In this document: one piece after another, positions 1 to 8,938 of the stretch
Position numbering within the stretch: position 1 is the stretch's first letter
How the letters are laid out: each line of letters starts with the position of its first letter
Origin: Microbacterium rhizosphaerae
GTDB taxonomy: Bacteria > Actinomycetota > Actinomycetes > Actinomycetales > Microbacteriaceae
Reading direction: 5' to 3'
DNA: 64,000 bases
NCBI RefSeq assembly: GCF_034120055.1
Contig: NZ_CP139368.1
Coordinates: 3,720,001 to 3,784,000 of the forward strand
Made by a program: the position numbers and the translations under genes
The notes under the pieces: generated by a model
Database searches by the model: none
What the model was told of the DNA's origin: nothing
The model's input: the letters and a program-made list of their open reading frames with translations, nothing else

Positions 1-2542
1 TGATCGTGTTGTAGCCGCCCCAGTAGTAGTCGTACGGGTTCTGCGTCTGCCCGTCCGACACCTTCAGCGAATACGGGTCGGTGTTCAGGCGTGCCGACTC
101 TTCGGCGGTCAGCGTCTTCGTGCCGTAGAGCAGATCGCTGAGGTAGTGGCCCTCCGGCGTCGCGCTCGCCGCACCGTGCGGGTCGCCCGACGACACGTAG
201 TTGCCGCTGTTGAACTTCACGAAGTCGGATCCGTTGACGCCCATGTTGTCGTAGACGCTCTTGGCGATCTCGAGGCTCATGTTGTCGGTGACGGCGCCGT
301 CGTTGTAGTCGTTCAGGTTCGTGTCGATGATGATCGCTCGATCCGGAGCGAGGGTGGCCACCAGATCCGCCTGGTCGAACGGGAGCCGGCTGTAGTCGCC
401 GTACCCGTACGAGCCGTCCTGGTGGTCGTACTCGTGGCCATAGGGAAGGAAGTGACGGAACAGCTCCGTCTCACGGACGCGGTTGTGCCGGTAGCTGTTG
501 CCCGGACCCTCCGTACCGTGGGAGACGATGTTCTGCGCGCCCGGGTTGTCGTACGCGGTTCCGCTGAAATCGAACTCCTGCCCTTGGGCGTTGTACCGCC
601 AGTTGGCCGGACCTGTCGCGCCCGCACCCCCCGCGACCACGGCCTTCACCCGGTCGTCGAAGACCGCGGCGACGAACGCCTCCTTCCCGTTGATCGAGAA
701 GCCTTTCGTCACGGCGGTGGCCGGGTCGATCTTGGCTGCGAGCGCCGCGTTGGCGGCGACGGCTGCCTGCAGCGCATCGAGATAGACCGAGACCGCCGTC
801 GCGTTCGCGATCAGGATGCTCGAGTCCGCCGACGTGCTGTTCCGCTGGTACGGGAAGAGCGTGTAGAACGTGCCCACCCGGTTCGGGTTGCCCCAGGCGC
901 CCGCGTCGGTGCGATTGTCGCCGCCCCAGTTCGGGAAGGTGACGTTCGCGATGCCGTTCGCCGTGAAGTTCGTGCTGAAGCCCACCGCCGCCTCTCCTCC
1001 GCCGGGGACCGACGCCGGAAGCGTGATCGGGATGGAGATGTTGACCGGGACGCCACCGGCGAAGTTGGCGTTCGTGGGTACGACCTGCGCCGTCACGACG
1101 GGATTGCCGGTGCCGTTGTACGCGTTGCCCGTCACGTTGATCGTGTAGTCCACGCCGAGCTGCGGCTTGTACCCGTACTCGTAGAACTGCGCGAGGTCGA
1201 GGATCTCCTTCTTGCGCTTCTGCCATTGCGCCGCGTTCGTCACCTGACCGTTCGTGCCCTTGGTGGGGTCGAAGAACGTGTAGGCGCTCGGCAGCGTCTG
1301 CAGCTGCGGCAGATCGTGCGGATCCGGATACTTCGTGTCCGCCCAGCGCAGCCCGTCGAAGGCATCCGTCACCGCCGTGACTGCGGCCTCCTTGTCCGCA
1401 CGGGATGCCGTCGCGGAGTCCTTGATCGCGAGGTACGCATTCTTCGCGCTGACGAACGCGTTCTTGGATGCGGGCGTCCACACCGCGCTGCCGTCACCGT
1501 TCGCGCCCGGCTGGGTGCCGTTGCCCGAACCGCCCGGGTTGCTCTTGGAATTCCAGAACCGGATGTCCTCGTCCGCGCTCCACCCGCTGTAGGCGAACGG
1601 GGTCTTCTTGTCCCAGCCGTCGAGGGTGACGACGCCCCAGTCGCGGTTCGGCGTCCGCTGGGCGTCCGGCAGGTTGGAGCCGTCCTCCAGGCCCGTGTAG
1701 TACTGGCTCTTGCTCCAGTAGGTGAAGGAGTTGCCCTGGTCGTAGGCCCCCACCTCGAGGCCCACCTTCGTGCCGTCCGTCAGCTGACGGTTCGGCTCAT
1801 CTCCCCAGCCTTCGATCTGCAGCGCGAACTCGTAGGTGTAGTTGACGCCGTCGCCCGGGGTGTACCCCGACGACTTGAACGCCTTCAGCCGCGTCGAGTA
1901 GTCCTGATTGGTGGGATTGAAGAACGACCCCAGCGAGGGAATCGTCGGGTTGTTGTACGACGTCACCGAGGTGAGGTTCGGGTTCGCGCTCAGGAAGAAC
2001 GTGCCCTGGGTGTCGGTCTCGAGTCCCCACTGGTCGTTGTAGACGTCCATCGACACGTAGATGCCGTCCGTGTTCGCGGCATAGCTCGGGGTGTTCCAGT
2101 TCGGCGTAGCACTGTCGGACTCCGTGCTGTCGCCGCTCACCTGCACGAGCCCGTAGAGCACGGGGCCGTCCCACATGAGACGCACGGTGCCCGTGGTCGT
2201 GGCGCTGGGGTCGTCGCCGGTCATTCCGGCGTTGAACTTGTGCTCGATCGGATAGCTCTGCGCGTCGTTCCACGAGGCGTCCTTCACGCCGTCGACCGTG
2301 GGCGCCTGCGTCGCGAACGCCGCGTCGGCCTGCGCGCGATCGGCCACGACCTTGTAGCTCTGGTTGTTGCCGCCGTCGGGCGAGAAGCGCTCGAGCACAT
2401 CCGTGTTCGTCACGTAGTTCTTGTCGCCCGGCTGGTCGTAACCGTATTGTCCGGGCGTGTCCGCGGCGTTGGCCGGGGTGACGATTCCGAACAGCAGCAC
2501 GGCGGGCGCGATGATCGCTAGCGATCGTGAGATCGTCTTCAC
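1..2542 (-). CDS. Secreted CBM9-CE15 glucuronoyl-esterase-like protein (partial)
   Basis: Extracellular modular protein cut by the window edge: 847 codons are visible and the C-terminus is missing. It starts at GTG with GAAGGA six bases upstream, then a Sec signal peptide ending near ANAADT. Residues about 79-310 read as a family 9 carbohydrate-binding module (APTVDGVKDASW, then VRLMWDGPVLYGLV). Residues about 400-815 resemble carbohydrate esterase family 15, which cleaves the ester between lignin alcohols and glucuronic acid side chains of glucuronoxylan. The likely nucleophile is Ser ~616 in GFSINGK and the likely catalytic His ~789 in GDPHGAA. The family motif is normally GCSRxGK, so the Cys and the Arg are both replaced, which could change activity. 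Its promoter region carries AGAAACCGCTTTCT-type operators shared with the downstream importer, suggesting control by the LacI protein at 8939-9943. The domain calls come from reading motifs; the substrate is inferred. Confidence 0.72.
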   Translation of the reverse strand, partial: MKTISRSLAIIAPAVLLFGIVTPANAADTPGQYGYDQPGDKNYVTNTDVLERFSPDGGNNQSYKVVADRAQADAAFATQAPTVDGVKDASWNDAQSYPIEHKFNAGMTGDDPSATTTGTVRLMWDGPVLYGLVQVSGDSTESDSATPNWNTPSYAANTDGIYVSMDVYNDQWGLETDTQGTFFLSANPNLTSVTSYNNPTIPSLGSFFNPTNQDYSTRLKAFKSSGYTPGDGVNYTYEFALQIEGWGDEPNRQLTDGTKVGLEVGAYDQGNSFTYWSKSQYYTGLEDGSNLPDAQRTPNRDWGVVTLDGWDKKTPFAYSGWSADEDIRFWNSKSNPGGSGNGTQPGANGDGSAVWTPASKNAFVSAKNAYLAIKDSATASRADKEAAVTAVTDAFDGLRWADTKYPDPHDLPQLQTLPSAYTFFDPTKGTNGQVTNAAQWQKRKKEILDLAQFYEYGYKPQLGVDYTINVTGNAYNGTGNPVVTAQVVPTNANFAGGVPVNISIPITLPASVPGGGEAAVGFSTNFTANGIANVTFPNWGGDNRTDAGAWGNPNRVGTFYTLFPYQRNSTSADSSILIANATAVSVYLDALQAAVAANAALAAKIDPATAVTKGFSINGKEAFVAAVFDDRVKAVVAGGAGATGPANWRYNAQGQEFDFSGTAYDNPGAQNIVSHGTEGPGNSYRHNRVRETELFRHFLPYGHEYDHQDGSYGYGDYSRLPFDQADLVATLAPDRAIIIDTNLNDYNDGAVTDNMSLEIAKSVYDNMGVNGSDFVKFNSGNYVSSGDPHGAASATPEGHYLSDLLYGTKTLTAEESARLNTDPYSLKVSDGQTQNPYDYYWGGYNTI

Positions 2543-2741
2543 GCTTAGTCCTTCACTGTCGATGTCCTCGGACCGTGCCACGCCCCCGATCGGACCGGGG
2601 TTTCGTTCGTCCGCGCTTCATGAGCGCACTGAAGCGTCGGCGCGCGCCGGACTCGTGCTCCGTCGCCATCGTCGTGCGTGCCTGCCGGGGCGACCTTCTC
2701 GGTCCCGCCCCGCGGGGTCCAGCGGTGGGATTGAATGAGTG

Positions 2742-2755
2742 TGAAACCGCTTTCT
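2742..2755. promoter_or_regulatory. LacI-type operator, set 1 (near CE15 gene)
   Basis: TGAAACCGCTTTCT, one mismatch from AGAAACCGCTTTCT. The motif is an inverted repeat AGAAA-sCGs-TTTCT with the central CG typical of LacI/GalR operators. It lies about 200 bases upstream of the CE15 start. Confidence 0.7.
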
Positions 2756-2830
2756 CGCAAAGTAGCACCGCGCGCCGGAAAGTGTCAACGGCTGATCGTG
2801 CGCCATGCGCCATTGTGCTGAACTAGCACG

Positions 2831-2844
2831 AGAAACCGCTTTCT
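2831..2844. promoter_or_regulatory. LacI-type operator, set 1 (before truncated MFS/M24/GH5 operon)
   Basis: Exact AGAAACCGCTTTCT palindrome, 79 bases before the GTG at 2924, in the position expected for a repressor site on the plus-strand promoter. Confidence 0.75.
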
Positions 2845-2923
2845 TGCTACGGTAGGCAGGCCTCGGCGTCGCCCGGCATTGCAGCCGCGTCGTCGATCAG
2901 ATGCCGAGAGGAGAGGACGGATC

Positions 2924-3256
2924 GTGTCGCAGTGCGATGAGCCCGTGCACCAGCGTCAATGGATGCTGCACATCCGCCCCTTCACTGAGAGCCCCGCGTA
3001 CTCGAACATCTTCCGCACGACGATGATGCAGTCGGCGACGCCGGACGAGATGCGCGGGCGCCTGCAGGGCATCTTCACGCTCGTGCTCGCCGCGGGACCG
3101 CGTCTGGGCGATGTGCTCGCGGGCTTCACCGCGGCCCTCATCGCCCTGTGGTTCCCCCCGATCGCCGGTGGGATCCTCATCCTTGTCGTCGTGGGGGCGC
3201 TGTATGCGACTCGCCGCCGATTCCGCCACTACGACGCACTGGAGCCCGTCCCGTGA
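2924..3256 (+). pseudogene. MFS transporter, C-terminal remnant behind an intact start signal
   Basis: About 110 codons from a GTG with GAGAGGAC five bases upstream. From residue ~27 the sequence (YSNIFRTTMMQSATPDEMRG, then GPRLGDVLAGF and two hydrophobic helices) matches the last part of a major facilitator of the MFS_3/enterobactin-exporter type, normally about 400 residues. At least nine of the twelve membrane helices are missing, so it cannot be a complete transporter. The first ~25 residues do not look like a transporter. An internal deletion that joined a foreign start region to the transporter 3' end would explain this. The stop overlaps the next gene (GTGA), so translation through the fragment may now serve mainly to couple to the M24-like gene. 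Confidence 0.7.
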
Positions 3257-4296
3257 TCATCGCATCCGACCGACCCCAGAAGATCGCGCGCCTCGTCGCT
3301 CTCATGGACGAGCGCTGCGCGCCCGCCGTCTCGCTGACGACGGCGGAGTCCTTGTCTTGGCTCTTCGACGGTGCGCGTGTCACGGTCCCTTACGGCGGCG
3401 CCCCCGTCTGCTCGGCGATCGTCGACAGCGACGGCAGCTGCCTGGTGACCGCATACGCGAACGAGGCCGAGCGGCTTCTCGCCGAGGAGCTCGGTCCCGG
3501 CGTCGAGGTGCGCGCCGTCCCGTGGCATCGCCCGCTGCCTGCTCCGGGGCGCGGGGTCCTTCGCGAGGACGAACATCTCGCGACGATGCGACGGCTCCGG
3601 GCATCGCTCCTGCCGGGTGAGCGGGCGCGATATGCGAGCCTCGGCCGTGATGTCGCGCGGTCGGTGAGCGCCCAGCTGCGCGAGGTCTCGCCCCATGAGA
3701 GCGAGCACGATCTCGCCGCGCGCCTGCTCCACGCGATCGCCGCCGCGGGCGCCGAGCCCGTGGTCGTCCTCGCAGCGGGCGAAGCCCGAGGCGAGGTGCC
3801 GCATCCGCTCCCCACCGCAGCCGCTCTGGGGCGGCGGGCGATGGCGGTCGTCGGCGCACGACGCCAGGGGCTCGTCGCGAATCTGACGCGATGGGTCTCG
3901 TTCGACGGTCCCCCGAGCGCCGACGTCGAGGCACGGCTGCGCGAGGTCGAAGCGGACGCGTTCGCGGCGACCCGACCCGGGCGGCCGCTCGGCGAGGTGC
4001 TCGCCGACATCGCGGCCGCATACGAACAGCACGGCTTCGGCGCGGATGCGTGGCAGGCCCACCACCAGGGCGGCCCGACCGGCTACCTGGGGCGCGATCC
4101 GAAGGCGACCCCGGGCGCAACCGACCGCGTGCAGTCCGGTCAGGCCTTCGCCTGGAACCCGTGGGTGCCGGGGGCCAAGCTCGAGGACACGGTGATCGTC
4201 GATCGATCCGGCATCGAGGTGCTCACGTCGGACCCGGAGTGGCCTGCCGCCGAGGTGCACGGCATCCCGCGCCCGCTGACCCTTCTCAGAGCCTGA
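3253..4296 (+). CDS. M24 (creatinase/aminopeptidase-fold) family protein lacking visible metal ligands
   Basis: 347 residues. I take the GTG at 3253 overlapping the stop of the preceding fragment; a longer in-frame start at 3148 lies inside that fragment and has no Shine-Dalgarno sequence. The C-terminal half has the pita-bread fold signature of M24 proteins (HHQGGPTGYLGRD, then AFAWNPWVPGAKLEDTV). Catalytic members need an Asp-Asp-His-Glu-Glu metal set. At the expected DxG...D position I see NLTRWVSFDGPP instead, so this may be a non-metallo relative or may bind rather than cut a small molecule. It sits 27 bases before the GH5 gene in a sugar operon under the set 1 operator. The family call is fairly firm; the function is unknown. 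Confidence 0.6.
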   Translation: MIIASDRPQKIARLVALMDERCAPAVSLTTAESLSWLFDGARVTVPYGGAPVCSAIVDSDGSCLVTAYANEAERLLAEELGPGVEVRAVPWHRPLPAPGRGVLREDEHLATMRRLRASLLPGERARYASLGRDVARSVSAQLREVSPHESEHDLAARLLHAIAAAGAEPVVVLAAGEARGEVPHPLPTAAALGRRAMAVVGARRQGLVANLTRWVSFDGPPSADVEARLREVEADAFAATRPGRPLGEVLADIAAAYEQHGFGADAWQAHHQGGPTGYLGRDPKATPGATDRVQSGQAFAWNPWVPGAKLEDTVIVDRSGIEVLTSDPEWPAAEVHGIPRPLTLLRA

Positions 4297-4323
4297 ACGA
4301 ATTCCTGTCGAGAGAGGACGAAC

Positions 4324-5724
4324 ATGACAGACCTTCCCTGGCTGCGAGTCTCCGGAGCCCACATCGTCGACGAGAGCGACCGGACGGTCCGCCTCACGGG
4401 CGTCGGTCTCGGCGGCTGGATGAACATGGAGAACTTCATCACCGGCTACCCCGGCAATGAGGAGAACATCCGGCGTGTGCTGCGCGACCGGATGGGCGAC
4501 GACGCGTACGAGGCGTTCTTCGACGAGTTCTACACCGCCTTCTTCGACGATGCGGATGCCGCGTTCGTGGCTTCGCTCGGGATGAATTCGGTACGGATCC
4601 CGGTCAACTACCGCCACTTCGAGGACGACGCCCGCCCGTTCGAGTTGAAGGAGGAGGGGTTCGCCCGCCTCGATCGCGTGATCACCGCGCTCGCACGCCA
4701 CGGCGTGTACTCGATCATCGATCTGCACGCCCTCCCGGGCCGGCAGAACCAGCACTGGCACAGTGACAATCCGACGCACATCGCCCAGTTCTGGGACCAC
4801 CCGCACTTCCAGGACCGCGTCGTCCACCTCTGGGAGGCGCTCGCGGACCGTTACAAGGATCGCCCGGAGGTGGCCGGGTACAACCCCATCAACGAACCCG
4901 CGGACCCCACCGGCGAGGTGCTTCCGGTGTTCTACGACCGGCTCGAGAAGGTGATCCGGGCCATCGACCCCCGGCACATCCTGTTCCTCGACGGCAACAA
5001 GTACTCGACGGACTTCAGCTTCCTCGACCGGCGGTCGGAGCCCCTGCCCAACAGCGTCTACACCGCCCACGACTACGCGCTCCCGGGCATCACCAGCGCA
5101 ACCGAGTACCCGGGAACGACCAGGGGCGAGTACTTCGACCGTGGCGTCGTGGAGCAGACGTTCCTGCGGCGCACGGAGTACATGCGACGCACCGGGACGC
5201 CGATCTGGATCGGGGAGTTCGGACCCGTGTACTCGCAGGATCGCACTCAGGATGCCTGGCGGTACCGGCTCCTGCGCGACCAGCTCGAGATCTACCGGGA
5301 GCATGGCGCGAGCTGGGCGCTGTGGACGTACAAGGACATCGGCCTGCAGGGGCTCCTGTTCGCCGACCCGGCGAGTGACTACATGATCCTGACCGCAGAG
5401 GACCGGGCGACGAAGACGCGTCTGGGCGTCGACTCGTGGGGCGGATCGGATGCGGGGGTGCGCGACATCCTCGATCCGATCGATGCCGTGTTCGACGCCG
5501 AGTTCCCCGGATACGCACCGTGGCCGTGGGGGCGTCAGCCGCACATCGCGGTCTTGGTGCGGCACATCCTGCTCGCCGAGCCGCTGGCGGAGCGCTTCGG
5601 GGACCGCTTTCGCGGAGTCTCCCCGGAGCGAGCCCGGGCGCTCGCATCGGCGTTCCGGCGCGAAGCCTCCATCGAGCGCACGGGTCTCACCTCATTGCTG
5701 CGCGAGCATCTCACCGGGCGATGA
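4324..5724 (+). CDS. GH5 glycoside hydrolase (endo- or exo-glucanase-like), cytoplasmic
   Basis: 466 residues from ATG with GAGAGGAC upstream. It is a (beta/alpha)8 family 5 hydrolase with LTGVGLGGWMNMEN near the start, NSVRIPVNYRHF, a catalytic acid/base Glu191 in YNPINEP and a nucleophile Glu298 in IWIGEFGP. No signal peptide is visible, so it probably acts inside the cell on imported oligosaccharides. The N-terminal GLGGWMNMEN pattern is seen in exo-1,3-glucanase-like members, but GH5 specificity cannot be read reliably from sequence. It is the last gene of the operon starting at 2924 and converges on the glycosidase gene at 5751-7376. Confidence 0.85.
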   Translation: MTDLPWLRVSGAHIVDESDRTVRLTGVGLGGWMNMENFITGYPGNEENIRRVLRDRMGDDAYEAFFDEFYTAFFDDADAAFVASLGMNSVRIPVNYRHFEDDARPFELKEEGFARLDRVITALARHGVYSIIDLHALPGRQNQHWHSDNPTHIAQFWDHPHFQDRVVHLWEALADRYKDRPEVAGYNPINEPADPTGEVLPVFYDRLEKVIRAIDPRHILFLDGNKYSTDFSFLDRRSEPLPNSVYTAHDYALPGITSATEYPGTTRGEYFDRGVVEQTFLRRTEYMRRTGTPIWIGEFGPVYSQDRTQDAWRYRLLRDQLEIYREHGASWALWTYKDIGLQGLLFADPASDYMILTAEDRATKTRLGVDSWGGSDAGVRDILDPIDAVFDAEFPGYAPWPWGRQPHIAVLVRHILLAEPLAERFGDRFRGVSPERARALASAFRREASIERTGLTSLLREHLTGR

Positions 5725-5750
5725 GTCCCGCTCGTGGCTCGTCGCCGCGC

Positions 5751-7376
5751 TCAGGCGTGCGGGGCGACGAACCCGGGCGCGCTCCGCGACACGACGTCCA
5801 GTCCGCGCACGTCCACCCGTTCGTTGGGTGAGAGCGTCAGCGGGATGGATTCGCTCCCCCGGAGCAGCTGTCCGCTCACGGCGCCCGCGGCCACGCACAC
5901 GACGGAGCGGAGTTCGCCGGACCGGTCGGTCACGACACGCCAGCCGCGCGGGAAGCGCACGTGGACGGCGCCGTCGCGCAGCACGACGACCTCGTCGTCG
6001 TCGGCCGCCGATTCGAAGTGCACGCCGTCGATCGTCCGCGAACTCGCGACGGCGCGAGCGGCGGCGCCGTGATCGAGCCGCGTGGGCGACAGGCACGTGA
6101 ACCACAGGTCGCCGTCCGGCCTCGGAAGGATTCCCGTCCACCGCTCGATCGCGTCCAGGAACCACAGGATCGACGGCGAGTAGACCTCGGTGAAGCCGGC
6201 TTCGCCGCTCCAGGGATCCAGACACTGCGGAAACCGATCCGCGAGCGCGACCGCGCTGAGAACCGGCATCGAGGCGACACCCAGCTCGGCGACGCGTCCG
6301 TGCGCCTCGAAGGCCTGCGGAACCCGCAGCAGGGCGAGGAAGTTGACCGGACCGGCCCAGGAGTTGCGACGGAAATCGTGGTCGAAGCGCGGATCGTCCA
6401 TGGCGAGCGATGTGAAGCCGTAGTGCGCGAGGAACCTGCCCGTGTGCATCAGGTACCGCTCGAGCGCACGACCGAACACGTCGTCGTCGCCGACCTCGCA
6501 CGCGAGCACCCGTAGCAGCACGTCGGAGACGATGCGGACCGGCGCGCCGTCCTTGGCCCGGTCGTAGAAGGTCTCGTCCGCCGCATCCCAGCACTCCCGC
6601 CAGAGCGCGGTGAGAGATGCGTCGGCCTTCCGCCGCCACGGCTCCGGATCGTCGCCCAGCTCCTCGGCGATGAGCGCGAGATATGCGCGCTGACACGCGA
6701 TGTTCGCGGTCAGATCGGGAGCGATGTACGGAAGAACAGGGGATGCCGGGTCCACCCGCGCCGCGTCACCGCGATAGCAGCGATCAGGGGCGAACCAGAA
6801 CCGCGGCGATAGATCGTGCCCGGTGTCGAAGGTGCAGAACGCCTCGACACCGCCCGTTCCCCGCGTGTCGCGATGGACGGCGAGCCAGGTGTCGTTGCGG
6901 CTCATCGCGCCGTACATCGCGGCGAGGAAGCCGCGATCCCGTCCGGAGAGCAGATAGTGGTTCCAGACGCTGCGCGCCAACGGCGTCACGATCTGGATCT
7001 GGGTGAACGCCTCGCCGTCCGCGGTCACTTTGTAGGGGATCAGCCCGTCGTCCCTCTGATGTCGGGCGAACTGCAGGAACGTCTCCCGCGCGACCGTCGG
7101 AGCGAATCGCGTCAGCACCTCGGCGCTGATGGTCCCGGTGCTCTCGATCCAGCTCCCCCGGTACACGCCTCCCTCGCTGAGCACGGGGGCGTCCCCGTCC
7201 CCCAGCGCTCCCACGCAGGCTCCGAGCTCTGCCACGGCCTGATCCCACCGGGCCTCGAGCGGCCCTCCGATGGCCGCGAAGCCGATCCCGTGGGACCGGA
7301 ACTCCTCGCCGATCGGACCCGGAGCCTCCGCTCGTCCCTGTCTCAGCCGCGTCAGGGCCTCATCGATCACCGTCAT
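5751..7376 (-). CDS. (alpha/alpha)6 six-hairpin glycosidase, GH63/MGH1-like
   Basis: 541 residues, no signal peptide, so cytoplasmic. GVYRGSWIESTGTISAEVL, GLIPYKVTADGEAF and RRNSWAGPVNFLAL match the six-hairpin toroid of GH63, GH37 and mannosylglycerate-hydrolase-like enzymes. Conserved acidic residues lie in WIES and in the SGEAGFTEVYSPSILWFLDA segment. It lies 79 bases downstream of the solute-binding-protein gene on the same strand and probably shares its promoter, which carries a set 1 operator at 8883. It likely trims an imported oligosaccharide. The linked sugar is unknown and the exact family assignment is uncertain. Confidence 0.62.
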   Translation of the reverse strand: MTVIDEALTRLRQGRAEAPGPIGEEFRSHGIGFAAIGGPLEARWDQAVAELGACVGALGDGDAPVLSEGGVYRGSWIESTGTISAEVLTRFAPTVARETFLQFARHQRDDGLIPYKVTADGEAFTQIQIVTPLARSVWNHYLLSGRDRGFLAAMYGAMSRNDTWLAVHRDTRGTGGVEAFCTFDTGHDLSPRFWFAPDRCYRGDAARVDPASPVLPYIAPDLTANIACQRAYLALIAEELGDDPEPWRRKADASLTALWRECWDAADETFYDRAKDGAPVRIVSDVLLRVLACEVGDDDVFGRALERYLMHTGRFLAHYGFTSLAMDDPRFDHDFRRNSWAGPVNFLALLRVPQAFEAHGRVAELGVASMPVLSAVALADRFPQCLDPWSGEAGFTEVYSPSILWFLDAIERWTGILPRPDGDLWFTCLSPTRLDHGAAARAVASSRTIDGVHFESAADDDEVVVLRDGAVHVRFPRGWRVVTDRSGELRSVVCVAAGAVSGQLLRGSESIPLTLSPNERVDVRGLDVVSRSAPGFVAPHA

Positions 7377-7455
7377 CCGCTTCTCCGCATCTCCTCGGCA
7401 CAGTCGATCGGCGGGCGACCCCTCGAGGGCCGCCCGCCGATGGACGATGGGCTTC

Positions 7456-8802
7456 TCAGCCCTGGCTCTGCGCCAGGTCCGTCGACAGCTTCTGGATGAA
7501 GTCGTCCGCAGCCTGCTGAGGCGTCTGCTTGCCGAACAGCACCTGCGTCTCTCCGTCCTGCGCGTACTTGTTGAAGTTCGCGCCCCCGTTGGGCTGCGGC
7601 GGGGCGACCGTGCCGCTCTTCAGCGTCTGGGCGACGTACTCGGCAGCCACCTTGTTGGGCCCCTGGAGCAGCGGGGTGACGATCTTGGCCTGTTCCGGGT
7701 TGAACGGCACGCCGCGGGTGTCGAGGATGAGCTTCGCGGTCTCGGGGTCGTTCAGGAACCAGTTCATGAGCTCCGCGGCCGCGGCAGGGTGCTTGGTCTG
7801 CGCGTTGATCGCCCAGAACGCGGAGGGCAGCAGTGCAACGCCGTTCTTCTTCGTGTCGGTGGGCGGGGGAAGGATCTGGGTCGTGCCCCCGGCAGAGTAC
7901 GAACCGACGAGGTTGCTGTAGCCGAAGGTGATCGCGGCCTGTCCCAGCGTGTACAGCTGCTGGTTCGGCGGCAGCGCCGCACCGGCTGTCACGATCGAGG
8001 GGTCGGGAAGGCCCTTGCCGTCGTTGAGCCGCTTCTCGATCTTGTACCAGTCGGCGATCGTGCCGGCCTTGATGGCGAGCTTGCCGTCGGGGCTGTAGAC
8101 GCCGTACTTCGTCTCCTGGGCGGCGAAGGTGCCGAGGATGTCGGCGACACGCAGGTCTAGGCCGTAGATCGGCTTGCCCTGCGCGTTCTTCAGACCCATC
8201 GAGCCGATCTTGTCGGCAGCAGAGATCAGGTCGTTCCACGTCCACGTGGAGTCGGGTACCGGAACGCCGGCCTGCGTGAAGATGTCGGTGTTGATGAATG
8301 CCGCGGTCGCGTTTCCGCCGGTGGGCAGGCCGTACAGCTTGCCGTCGACCTCCGCGCTCGTGAGGGAGAAGTCGGGGTACTTGTCCGACTGGACGATGTT
8401 CTTCACCGTGCCGAGATCCAGGAGCGCGCCGGCCGAACCGTACTCCTGCGGCTTCGCCCCGCCGAGTGCGAAGAGGTCGGGGGCCGTCTCGCCGCCGCCG
8501 CCGAAGTCGGTGGCGAGACGGTTGAAGAGGTCGTCGGGGCTTCCGACCGGCGTCTCCTTGACGGTGACATTCGGATATTTGTCTTCGAATTGCTGGATGA
8601 CCTTGTGGAACAGGGCCGCGCGCGTGTCGTCGCCCCACCACGACGCCTCGAGGGTGACCTTCTCCTTGGGGTTGAACGTCGTGCCCGCGTGCGGAGTGGT
8701 CGAGCCGCTCGAGGTGCCGGAGCATCCAGCCAGGATGAGTGAGCCGACGAGCGCGGCACCGACCGCGACCTTCCGGGCGATGGAACCTGCATTACGCGTC
8801 AT
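7456..8802 (-). CDS. ABC importer sugar-binding lipoprotein
   Basis: 448 residues. I choose the ATG at 8802 (MTRNAGS, with GAGG upstream) over an in-frame ATG at 8829 that lacks a ribosome site. A lipoprotein signal peptide ends in the lipobox LAGC, so the mature protein is anchored outside the membrane. The body has the type 1 extracellular solute-binding pattern (FEDKYPNVTV, DLFALGGAK, NATAAFINTDIF). Its permeases are the divergent pair at 10098-11985. No ATPase gene is nearby, as is common in actinobacteria that share one MsiK-type ATPase. Expression is probably repressed through the operator at 8883. Substrate inferred: an oligosaccharide from uronic-acid-containing glycan. Confidence 0.88.
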   Translation of the reverse strand: MTRNAGSIARKVAVGAALVGSLILAGCSGTSSGSTTPHAGTTFNPKEKVTLEASWWGDDTRAALFHKVIQQFEDKYPNVTVKETPVGSPDDLFNRLATDFGGGGETAPDLFALGGAKPQEYGSAGALLDLGTVKNIVQSDKYPDFSLTSAEVDGKLYGLPTGGNATAAFINTDIFTQAGVPVPDSTWTWNDLISAADKIGSMGLKNAQGKPIYGLDLRVADILGTFAAQETKYGVYSPDGKLAIKAGTIADWYKIEKRLNDGKGLPDPSIVTAGAALPPNQQLYTLGQAAITFGYSNLVGSYSAGGTTQILPPPTDTKKNGVALLPSAFWAINAQTKHPAAAAELMNWFLNDPETAKLILDTRGVPFNPEQAKIVTPLLQGPNKVAAEYVAQTLKSGTVAPPQPNGGANFNKYAQDGETQVLFGKQTPQQAADDFIQKLSTDLAQSQG

Positions 8803-8882
8803 TGCGCCTCGTTTCGTGAGGGGTGGCATGCCACCGCGTGTGTGCTGTGGGCCGATGGACTCACACCATCGGTCGCGGCTCG

Positions 8883-8896
8883 AGAAACCGCTTTCT
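8883..8896. promoter_or_regulatory. LacI-type operator, set 1 (before importer binding protein)
   Basis: Exact AGAAACCGCTTTCT palindrome, 81 bases upstream of the binding-protein start and just downstream of the end of the LacI gene. Confidence 0.75.
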
Positions 8897-8938
8897 CAGA
8901 AAATAGCAACCGTCGGCGACAAAGTCAACGCAGTCGTT

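Larger units (their letters stand above)
2543..2923. promoter_or_regulatory. Divergent promoter region between CE15 gene and truncated transporter operon
   Basis: This 381-base stretch holds no convincing gene. It separates two divergent transcription units and contains two copies of the 14-bp LacI-type palindrome, listed separately, 89 bases apart, so one bound repressor pair could control both directions. AT-rich patches lie next to both palindromes. Confidence 0.55.

Noticed and set aside
146..2521. A 791-codon open frame on the plus strand
   Set aside because: It is antisense to the CE15 gene; low-complexity Val/Arg composition and no ribosome site or family.
3229..5565. A 778-codon open frame on the minus strand
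   Set aside because: Antisense to the M24-like and GH5 genes, both of which have clear motifs and start signals.
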